This document shows positions 55,540 through 64,000 of a stretch of 64,000 nucleotides of DNA, piece by piece. Under the pieces are notes generated by a model, which saw nothing but the letters and a program-made list of their open reading frames with translations, was not told where the DNA came from and searched no databases. Source of the DNA: Ceratotherium simum simum (taxonomy: Eukaryota > Chordata > Mammalia > Perissodactyla > Rhinocerotidae). The stretch lies in the NCBI RefSeq assembly GCF_000283155.1, contig NW_004454166.1, forward strand, positions 1,092,207 through 1,156,206, in the 5' to 3' direction. A program made the position numbers and the translations under genes. Each line of letters begins with the position of its first letter. Within the stretch, counting starts at the first letter, position 1.

Positions 55540-55935
55540 CCACTCTCTCCCTTCTCCTGCCTCCCTGGGGTCCCTGCTGCCTTATACTCTGCCTAGCACT
55601 CAGGGCTCCTGCACTGCTGTTCCCTCTGCCTGGAACACTCTTCTCATTTCCTCCAGCTCTCATCTAGAAGTCAGCCCTTCGCGGACCGCCCTGATTGCAC
55701 CCCCTCGTTCTCTACTCCTCTCACGTGGCTGTATTTATCCCGTTAGCACTCACCACCAGCCTGAAATGTCCTGGTTTTTTGTTTATTGTCTAGTTTTCCT
55801 CTATTCTCCCCCAGAATGTGAGCTCCGAGAGCAGGGGTTTGTTTTGTTCACTGACACGTCTCCAGCACTGGGAGCAACACCTGGGCTACAGCAGACGCTC
55901 AATACACACTTATCAAATGAGTGAATGAACGCGTC
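55540..55935 (+). mobile_element. L2 LINE 3' region
   Basis: 'tgttccctctgcctggaaca', 'gcggaccgccctgattgcac', 'aatgtgagctccgagagcag' and 'agcagacgctcaatacacac' give the order of the L2 3' kilobase. Confidence 0.8.
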
Positions 55936-56299
55936 TGTCACTGACAGGAGGTGGGCAGAGCTCCCCAAGATGTTCTGGGCACCGCCTGTGGGTGCGTGGG
56001 GTGAGCTGATGTTACCTCCTGCGGGAAGTCTTCTGTCCGGGGTCTAAGTGGACTTTCCGGCTGCAGGCGGCAGCTGACCACTCAATAGTACTGGTTTTCC
56101 TTTGGGGCAAACACCACCTCTTCCAGGGAGCCCGCCCAGAACCCTTCCCAACCCTTCTTGCGACCCCCTCCCAGCCTGACACTTTCCCCCTCCGGTTCTG
56201 TTTTGGGATTCCGCGTCAGGCCGAGCTCCCCGTCAGGCACCTGAGTCATAGCCGGAGGACACCTGGAGAGCCTGCTTCAGCTCACGCTTACAGGGCCTC

Positions 56300-56470
56300 T
56301 CAGGGGCCTCAAGCACGCCCTTCTCCTTATTTGAGCCACACAACAACCCGCTGAGGCAGTCATTATTATCCCCATCTTACAGATGAGGAAACTGCGGTCA
56401 GAGGCCGCAGAAGTGACACGGCTGGTGTCACAGGGTGGATGGAGAGGGCTTCTTGGCCCCAAGGCCAGCC
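56300..56470 (-). mobile_element. MIR SINE
   Basis: 'tgaggcagtcattattatcc' and 'ccatcttacagatgaggaaa', then 'agtgacacggctggtgtcac'. Confidence 0.75.
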
Positions 56471-56699
56471 CTGCTGCATTCAGTCAGTGCTCAAACAGTG
56501 TTTGGAGAATGAAGGAAAAGACCAGCCTGAGTTCCGGGCTCCTGAGTGCGTGATGAAAATGCTGTGACCACAGAACGTGCCACCCCGCTGCTGGGGGGAC
56601 CGGTGTGGCCTGTGTGTTCTCTGCTGAGCCCCCAGATCGTGACTCTCCTGCTGTGTGAAGCACCTGCATGACGGTGCCCATCCCTGTTCCTCAGCCTCC

Positions 56700-56975
56700 C
56701 CTGGGCAGAGACAGGCCCGGAGGGGTTGAATGATGAGCCAGAGATGGGGACAGAGCCGGGACGTCAGTGCTGTCTTTGTTCTCTGATTCTACCTGCTACA
56801 TCCATAGTGATATACCCCTAGGACCTGTGCCTCAGTTTCCTCATCTGTAAAGTGGGAAAACTGTACCTGTCTAACAGAGTCAAAGATTAAAGAGAGACCA
56901 CAAGAAAAATGCCTGAGATAGTGCCTGGCAGAAAGTAAATCCTTAGTAAATGGAGCTTATAATTATTAGCTGGTT
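56700..56975 (+). mobile_element. MIR SINE
   Basis: 'gtgcctcagtttcctcatct', 'gtaaagtgggaaaactgtac' and 'atagtgcctggcagaaagta', the forward MIR order. Confidence 0.8.
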
Positions 56976-57185
56976 CCAAGAGAGGCACATATGTTACATT
57001 GTCTCCTCCTTCCCCACCTTACAAATGGAGTTCACAGGCCGGGAGCTGCAAACCCGGTAGTTAGAAGAAGACCTGTTTGTGTAGGGAAAAAAACAATTAA
57101 AATAATAGTGCCCAATAGTGGAGATGGTGTGGTGAAACTAGCACAGTGTGGTAGCATTTTGTGAACATTTAGAATATGCAACATA

Positions 57186-57510
57186 GGGCTGGCCCTGTGG
57201 CTTAGCGGTTAAGTGCGTGTGCTCCGCTGCTGGCGGCCCGGGGTTCGGATCTCGGGCGCGCACCGCCGCACCGCTTCTCCGGCCATGCTGAGGCCGCGTC
57301 CCACATACAGCAACTAGAAGAATGTGCAACTATGACATACAACTATCTACTGGGGCTTTGTGGGAAAAAAAGGAGGAGGATTGGCAATAGATGTTAGCTC
57401 AGGGCCGGTCTTCCTCAGCAAAAAGAGGGGGATTAGCACGGATGCTAGCTCAGGGCTGATCTTCCTCACACACACACAAAAAAAACACACATTGAAAAAA
57501 TAAAAAAATA
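57186..57510 (+). mobile_element. Composite ERE (short-form body plus long-form tail)
   Basis: Begins with the head GGGCTGGCCCTGTGGCTTAG and runs through the short-form end TCTACTGGGGCTTTG. It then continues without an intervening insertion boundary into the long-form tail (GATGTTAGCTCAGGGCCGGT, GCTCAGGGCTGATCTTCCTC) and an A/C-rich tail. Flanking duplications agaatatgcaacata (57,171-57,185) and aaatatgccacata (57,511-57,524) enclose the whole unit. Confidence 0.88.
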
Positions 57511-57586
57511 AAATATGCCACATAAATATTTCATCAAATGTTAAATATTAATAAAGTCTCATTTTGTCTGAATTCTCCCAACTTTT

Positions 57587-57817
57587 TTTTTTTTTTTTGG
57601 TGAGGAAGATTGGCTGTGAGGCAACATCTGTTGCCAAGCCTCCTCTTTTTGCTGGAGGAAGGTTGTCGCTGAGCTAACATCTGTGCCCATCTTCCCCTAT
57701 TTTGTATGTGGCTCAAGCATGGTTTGAGCGGTGTGTGGGTCTGGGATTGGAACCCATGAACCCGGGCTCCCGAAGTGGAGCACATGAACTTAACCACTAC
57801 GCCACTGGGCTGGACCC
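57587..57817 (-). mobile_element. ERE SINE (long form), reverse orientation
   Basis: T-run, GAGGAAGATTGGCTGTGAGG and a second diverged module, TATTTTGTATGTGGCTCAAG, and the reversed head CACTGGGCTGGACCC. Exact 13-base duplication tctcccaactttt (57,574-57,586 and 57,818-57,830). Confidence 0.9.
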
Positions 57818-58059
57818 TCTCCCAACTTTTAAAGTGTATGTCAAGAAACAAATAATTTCAAAGCTGTCCAGTTAAGTGAACTGTCAAGTGGATCTACACT
57901 GTTACCAAGTAGGATATTTTTTAAACTGGTGAAAACTTAAATATCTCCTCCTGTCTTTTGTCAGGATTAGTCTTGAATTCGGCAAATTTTGCTGATTTGA
58001 GTGCAGGAGTGCACGCTACACACACCCGGATGTTACCAGGGCCAGCCCTCTGGGAGAAA

Positions 58060-58380
58060 GCAGTTTGACAGAACGTATGCAGAGCCATGGGAGCCGTTCA
58101 GATACTGTGACCAGTTGTTTCCTCTGGAATTTATCCTAGTGAAATAATTCAGAAAAGCAAAGGACAAATTTAAGCACATGAAGATGTTAATTACAGTGTT
58201 GTTTATAGTTGAGGAAAATGGCAAACACAATCTGTAACAATGGGGTGATTTAGTAAATTATGCTCACATCATTGCTGTTCTTCAGCGAGTGAAAACGACC
58301 ATTTTGAAGACTCTGTGACAACATGGACTATGTTTGTGTTCAAACATTTCACATTAAGGAGAAAATGTGAAAGTGCATTG
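58060..58380 (+). mobile_element. Old L1 3'-region fragment
   Basis: 'atttatcctagtgaaataat' and 'gttgtttatagttgaggaaa' are sense-orientation text of old L1 3' sequence. Confidence 0.5.
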
Positions 58381-59054
58381 CGACTCTGGTCTCCACAATC
58401 AGGGCGACTTTTCCCTCCCATTTGATCCTCACGGCAGCCTTCTGCGATAGACAAAACAGGGTCATTCTTTCTTCTCCCATTCACCAGGGCCTGGGGGAGG
58501 GCAAGCGAGACCCCCTTTGCTGGGGCAGCCCCCAGCTCATGGGGGAGGACAGTGTAAGACAAGCCCCTTCTCACTCCCCGTCCCCGTCTCATCCAGGAGG
58601 GTGGCCCTGGAGGGCCCCTTCCTCTCTCAGGCTGGGAATCCCCCCTCCGGAGATTTGGAAGAACCCCCAGCCTCAAGCCCCACCCTGCTCTGAGCTGAGC
58701 TTGTAGGAAGCCCCTTCTGCACACTTGACCCACAAGATGGTGTGGGAAAACCCTTAGACACTCCAATAGCTGCGCAGGTGCATGTTGTTCCTATCGTTAA
58801 AAAAAGTTGTAATGTGAAATTTTTCCATCGTGCAGAACTTGTTGGTAACAATATAACAACACTCGAATCTCCACTGTCCAGCTTAGGAGATAAAACCTTA
58901 CACCGCCGCTTGAAGGCTCCTGGGTGCCCCTTCCTGATGCTGTGCCCCACGGCTGTCACAGAGGTAACCGGAGCCCGAATGGGGTGTTCATCCATCAACG
59001 TGAAGTAGTATTGTTTTGCATGCTTTTAAACTTTCAATACGTGGTTTCATACTG

Positions 59055-59200
59055 TCTTGTATTCATTCAACAAATTCATTCAACAAATATTTATTGAGTG
59101 CCTATTGTATGTTAGGCACCATTCTAACCCCTGGGAACATCGATAAACAAAATAGACAAGATCAATGTTCTTGTAGTGTGTACATTCCCATGGGTGAGTC
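59055..59200 (-). mobile_element. L2 LINE 3' end, reverse orientation
   Basis: 'ttcaacaaatatttattgag', 'tgcctattgtatgttaggca' and 'gggaacatcgataaacaaaa' are the reversed L2 3' end. Confidence 0.75.
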
Positions 59201-59339
59201 AAGCAATAAGCAAAATTTAAGAATTATAAATGAATTATGTAATATATTAGAATGTGAGTGGTCAAAGGGGAAAAATAAAGAAAGTCAGAGAGGTGGGGGT
59301 GGAATGATGCAATTTTAAGTAGGACTATATCCTTCTATA

Positions 59340-59780
59340 TCTTGCTTATTTACTCAATATTATATTTTTCTTTTTTATGAGTGCATCATCTTTATTCATT
59401 CCCTTGTCAATAAATATTTAAGATTTCTTTTTTTTTGGTCATTGTAAACAATATTGTCATAAGCATCCTTGTAAATGTCTCTTTGTGCACACTCAGAAGA
59501 GATTTTCTGGGGCTTGCACCCTGGTATAGATTTGCTGGTCCCAGGGCATCTTTGGCTTAAACTTACCTGGATGGTACCAATGGCTCCCCAAGGCTCGTAC
59601 CAATGCCTCTCCCACCAGCTGCGTATGGGGGTTCTAGTTAGTCCAGCTCTTCTCCAACCCTTGGTGCTGTCAGATTTTTAAAAATACTTGCTAATCTGAT
59701 AAGTATAAAATGCTATATCTTTGTTTAAAGATGAATTTCCTGGATAACTACTAAGGTTGAGCATATTTTCATAAGTTTAT
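59340..59780 (-). mobile_element. Old L1 3'-region fragment, antisense
   Basis: 'attgtaaacaatattgtcat', 'aagcatccttgtaaatgtct' and 'ttgagcatattttcataagt' are antisense text of old L1 3' sequence. Confidence 0.6.
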
Positions 59781-59784
59781 TTAC

Positions 59785-61370
59785 CATTGGTGTTTTTTCT
59801 TTAACGACTAAGAATTTTACTGCCTTTTGCCTGTGATTTTATATCCAGTAAACTTGCTAACTGATTGGTCTGTAGATTCCTGTGGGTTTTCTAAATAGAC
59901 AATCATATCATCTGCAAATAATAACAGTTTATCTCTTTCTTTTCAAATGTATGCCATTAATTTATTTTTTTATTTTATTAATTTATTTAAGAACTTCTGC
60001 CATTAAATGTATTAATTTATTTAAGAAAAATAAATTCAAAAGTACAATGTTGAATAAAAACGGTAATAGTGGGCATCCTTTTCCTGATTTTAAAGGAAAT
60101 GTTTCTATTGTTTACATATCAAGTAATATTTCCTTTAGAGTTTTTTTTTTAATAGATACCCTTTATCAGGTTAAGGAAATTCCCTTCTATTTCCAATCTG
60201 CTTAGAGGTTTGTCATCAATAAGTATATACTTTTATCAAATGCCTTTTCTCCATCTACTTAGATGATCATATGGTTTTTCTTGTTAAGTCTATTAGTGTG
60301 GCAAATTACCTTTAGAGATTTTTAAATATTAAGCCATCTTTGTATTCCTGGGATAAACTCAACTTGGTTATGGTACATTATCTTTTTTACACACAGTTGG
60401 ATTATTTTAATAACACGTTACTCAGGATTATTACATCTAGATTCATGCGTTAAATGGGCTTGTAATTTTCTTTCTCATGCTATACTTTTCTAATTTTGTA
60501 TTAAAATTATACTGGCCTCAAAGAATGAATTTGAGAGTTGTCCTGATTTTTCTATCTCCTGTGAGAATTTATATAAGATTGGGATTATCTATTTCTTGAA
60601 ACGTTGGTGGACTTCACCTATAAAACCATTGGGGCCTTGAGTTTTCTTTGTGGGAAAATTTTCAATTATTGCTTCAATTTCTTTAATAGTTTTAGGACTA
60701 TTCAGAATATCTTCTTTTTTTTCCAGTTTTGGTAGGAATTTATTTTTACCAAGACTTCAAATTTGTTGGCATAAAGTTGTTGACAGCATTCTCTTATTAT
60801 CTTTTTTTCCCAATAATCTTTTATTTGCAAATATAGCCACATGAAAAGATAAAATCTTGAGATATTTGGCTGTCTTCATCTTATCTTTTAAACCTCAGTT
60901 TTAATTCTGGTTATGTCACTTTTTTCATTTCTGATGTAATTTATTTGTATCTTTTCTCTTTTTTTTTTTCCCTTAATCAATTTTCCCAGAGATTTGTCTA
61001 TTTTTGTCTTTTTTTTTTTAATTTTTAAAAAAATTAAAAAAAATTTTTCCCCCAAAGCCCCTGTAGATAGTTGTATGTCATAGCTGCACATCCTTCTAGT
61101 TGCTGCATGTGGGACGCGGCCTCAGCATGGCTGGAGAAGCAGTACTTTGGTGCGCGCCCGTGATCCGAAGCCGGGCCGCCAGCAGCGGAGAGCACGCACT
61201 CAACCGCTAAGCCACAGGGCCGGCCCTATTTTTGTCTTTTCAAAGACTCAACTCTTGGTTTTCTCCATTTCATTTTTGTTTTCTATTTCATTTATTTCCA
61301 TTTTGTGTTTGACATCTCTTTCCTTACATGGTTTTGGGGTTTATTGCATATTTTTCAAAATTTCTTAGAT
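59785..61370 (-). mobile_element. L1 ORF2 remnant, antisense, interrupted by an ERE
   Basis: 'ctaaatagacaatcatatca', 'tctgcaaataataacagttt' and 'ctcaactcttggttttctcc' belong to the reverse strand of the L1 ORF2 reverse-transcriptase region. An ERE at 61,013-61,226 splits it. Many stops; dead. Confidence 0.7.
61013..61226 (-). mobile_element. ERE SINE (short form) nested in L1
   Basis: T/A-rich tail, CCCCCAAAGCCCCTGTAGAT, and reversed head ACAGGGCCGGCCC. Exact 14-base duplication tatttttgtctttt (60,999-61,012 and 61,227-61,240) of L1 sequence. Confidence 0.93.
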
Positions 61371-61379
61371 TGGACACTT

Positions 61380-62500
61380 AGGTCATTAGTTTGCCCTGAG
61401 GATATTTGCCTCCCAGCTGAACTGCGCTGAACAACAGCTGTTTTGAGAGAACTGTGGGACGAGGGGGACAGATGTGGAAGCCCAGGACCCAATGGGGGGA
61501 GAGTCTAATGGAGACCCTCCACAGGAAGCAGGACTCCAAAGGCCTAACCTTGGTGCAATGTTGCTTTCTCTCCAAACTATAGTGATCTGATTAAAAAACG
61601 AAAAACTCGTAAGGTGGAGAATAACAGAGGAGTCATCAGCAACAGCATTTTGGAAGTTGGAAAGTAAATGGACTTAATAGGCCTAAGAAAGCCAAATCCC
61701 AAACTTGAAAATCAAGCCTAAGTTATACCGCAGAACCATGAAGAGGCCCTGGAACCAGGCTGCCAAGTATCTCAGAATTAGGGTTAATATGGGGTGGAGT
61801 GGACAGAGAAAAGATCCTACAAATTTGCAGAGAAAAAGTTGATTGTATACAAAGGATCATGGCTTAGAACGGCATTGAATTTTTAAAATAGCATCAGTGT
61901 AAGACAGAACACAATGGCGTAATGTGTTCAAAATTCTGAAAGAGAGTTGGTGGTTAAATTGGTGATAAAAATTAGCAAACTAAGCCAATGATAAAAACAA
62001 GACAATTATTAACTCCAGGGAAAACAAAATGTTGTGCGGGAAAGGAAAATGATAGTATCCTACACAGCTCATTTGACAATAGATTTACAGTCAAAATAAG
62101 GCAAATAATGAATATTGATCTAATCAGAATGACAAATAACTATATGGGGAGGCTGATGACCAGGGGGCATATGTTTGTGTGTGGGAGTGGGAGGGAGTGG
62201 AGTATGTGTAAGTGTTTTGTGGGGAGTAGGGGTTGGTGAGAGAGTTAAATCCTCTCGTCCCATGATGAGAAATCGTTAGATAATGCCCAAACCTGAAAAA
62301 TCAAGAAGTAGCAAAATAAGCACGTTATTTAGAGAAAATATGGTAAATACTGGAAGGATTGAAAGCAATATTTCTGGGACTGAGAAAGAGGAGTAAGGTG
62401 GAGGGGGTGAATAGGTGGGACTTCAGAGAATTGATGATTTTCATAATAAACCATATAGAATTTTTCAACTTTTAAAATTATGTGCTTGTATAACTTTGAT
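61380..62500. other. Intergenic sequence, no gene or repeat assigned
   Basis: AT-rich. The part at ~61,650-62,460 has the look of an old repeat in sense orientation (A-rich, 'aagccaatgataaaaacaag') but I cannot identify it. Confidence 0.35.
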
Positions 62501-62509
62501 AAAAATTAA

Positions 62510-63170
62510 AACAGCCCTGTGATTAGCAGCCTCGTATGTATATCTTGACTATCTCTTCATCTGTTTCCTTAGGACAAATTCCAGAAGCGGGGTTGCTGGG
62601 TCAACAGGCATGCATGTTTTTAAGGTCTTATCCACAGGGGTAAATGGTGCCCAGTCTCCCCTCTTCCAGAAATGTCATCGTCTCTAATTTCCCATCTTTG
62701 CAAACATCATTATCAATTTTCAGATCTCTGCCAGTTTGATGATTAAAAATAAAAGGTATCATATTGTGGTTTTCATTTGCATTTCTTTGGCTACCAAAAG
62801 ATTTTACACAGTTTACATATTTAACCATTTTTTTTGTTCTCCTTTGATTAATCTCCTGTTACAGTTCTTTGTCCATTTTTATTTTGGGTGTTCGTCTTTT
62901 TCACTGTTGATTTGTAAGGGTTCTTAAAATAGTAAGCCTACTAATTTTTGTCTATCACACATGTTACAAATATTCCCCCCACGTGGGTCCTTCTGCTTTT
63001 AATTTTCTTTTTTGATATAAGGGATTTTTCATCGTATGTAGTTAAGTCTATCTTTTATGCTTTTTGCCTGTGGGATCCTGCCTGGAAAGTCCTCACTCGT
63101 CCATGGGCTTCTACAAATACAGCATTTCTTATAATTTCATCTGGTATTCATATACAGTATTCCGTTGAGT
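62510..63170 (-). mobile_element. Old L1 3'-region fragment, antisense
   Basis: 'ttccagaagcggggttgctg', 'ttttcatttgcatttctttg' and 'ttacagttctttgtccattt' are antisense text typical of old L1 3' ends. Confidence 0.65.
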
Positions 63171-63841
63171 CTAAGTTTTCACATGTTAAATCTCTGAACT
63201 TGGGGTGTGTTTGTAATCACTGGTGCTCAGGTGGCAGTCATTACCCGCGTCCACACATCAAAATGTGCAGGATGTGTCAGCGACTTGTAAAAAAGTCTCG
63301 GCGACAACGGAAGAGCACTCTCAAAGAAATGCCATATTGTCGCCTGTTTTCTTCTGCTCCTGGGCGCAAAGCCGGACCACTCTTCCCAGCCCACCTTGCA
63401 GTTAGGTGTGGCCGTATGACTGGGTTCTAGCCGTTAGATTACGGGTGGAAGTGACATATGCGGCTTTCCTGCTGGGCCCATAACACCTCCCATAGGATCC
63501 TATCCTCTCTTCCTTCCGTCTGCTGCTGGAGGAGCTAGCAGAGGGTCTAGGTGATGGCAGAGCCAGAGGCAGAAGCTGAGGTCTCTGAATGGTCACGTGG
63601 GAAGTGCCTACTGAGTGGGAATCCTTGCTCTTCTTTGGGTGAATGGGTGATAAACTGCTACTGAGCCGTTGAGATTTGGAGTTTTGCTTATTATAGCAGC
63701 TAGCATTGCCCATACCTAACGATAGCCTTGTCTTAATTCTCGCTCGAATCTGAATCCCCCTAGACTAGAGTTTAGCGTTTTATCATTGAGTATGAAATGT
63801 TGGCTCTTGATTTAATATAAATGTACTTTATCCCATGCTTT

Positions 63842-64000
63842 TTTTTTGAAGAAGAAGAAGATTGGCCCTGAGCTAACATCTGTTGCCAATCTTCCTCCTT
63901 TTTCCTTTTTTTCCCCAAAGCCCCAGTAGATAGTTGTACGTCATAGTTGCACATCCTTCTAGTTGCTGTATGTGGGACGCGGCCTCAGCATGGCCAGAGA
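63842..64000 (-). mobile_element. Composite ERE, cut by the window end
   Basis: One long-form module (AAGATTGGCCCTGAGCTAAC) is followed by the complete start of the short form (CCCCAAAGCCCCAGTAGATA to GGCCTCAGCATGGCCAGAGA). This is the same joint as at 10,844-11,157. The head and right-hand duplication lie beyond the window. Confidence 0.8.

Noticed and set aside
57534..57851. 105-codon minus-strand frame
   Set aside because: Translation of an ERE.

Overview
The window is nuclear DNA from a placental mammal, most probably a perissodactyl and likely an equid. Large spliced genes, CpG-island promoters and MIR/L2/L1 fossils point to a placental mammal. The closer placement rests on about sixteen tRNA-derived SINEs of the equine repetitive element (ERE) type. 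These begin with a GGCCGGCCC head followed by a 'GTGG..TAGTGGTTAAGT' A-box region, and many still have target-site duplications. ERE-like SINEs also occur in rhinoceros and tapir, so the species is not settled by sequence alone.

Two protein-coding genes are present, arranged tail to tail. ZBTB5 (+ strand) starts in a large CpG island near 2.9 kb with an untranslated first exon. It has a ~25 kb intron full of L1 and ERE insertions and ends in a single coding exon at 28,555-30,588 (677 codons, BTB domain plus two C-terminal zinc fingers), followed by a ~1.6 kb 3' UTR. GRHPR (- strand), encoding glyoxylate/hydroxypyruvate reductase, runs from a CpG-island promoter at ~44.35 kb down to a stop codon at 34,336-34,338. 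All nine coding exons could be placed with GT/AG borders and matching phases. They sum to 987 bases (328 codons plus stop), the usual length of the enzyme, and the catalytic residues are intact. About 1.9 kb separates the two predicted poly(A) sites. The order matches the human 9p13.2 ZBTB5-GRHPR neighbourhood as I recall it.

Layout: 1-1.7 kb, old L1 remnants; 1.75-3.57 kb, CpG island and ZBTB5 promoter with four inverted CCAAT boxes; 3.1-28.5 kb, ZBTB5 intron, with a nested repeat stack at 8.7-11.2 kb, a 5'-truncated L1 carrying an ERE at 14.9-17.4 kb and a tRNA-Glu-headed SINE at 20.7-21.1 kb; 28.55-32.2 kb, ZBTB5 coding exon and 3' UTR; 34.1-44.35 kb, GRHPR; 44.4-57 kb, gene-free DNA rich in MIR and L2 with an isolated CpG-rich block at ~53.3-54.1 kb; 57-64 kb, gene-free DNA rich in L1 and ERE.

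The genes act separately: a nuclear transcription repressor and a metabolic enzyme that removes glyoxylate and hydroxypyruvate. I saw no CRISPR array, operon, phage, secretion or defence system, and no sign of a new biological system. The points worth a second look concern repeat evolution (composite EREs, a tRNA-Glu/RTE SINE, nested insertions, a 53-bp duplication) and regulation (CCAAT array, an overlapping upstream ORF in GRHPR, the intergenic CpG block).
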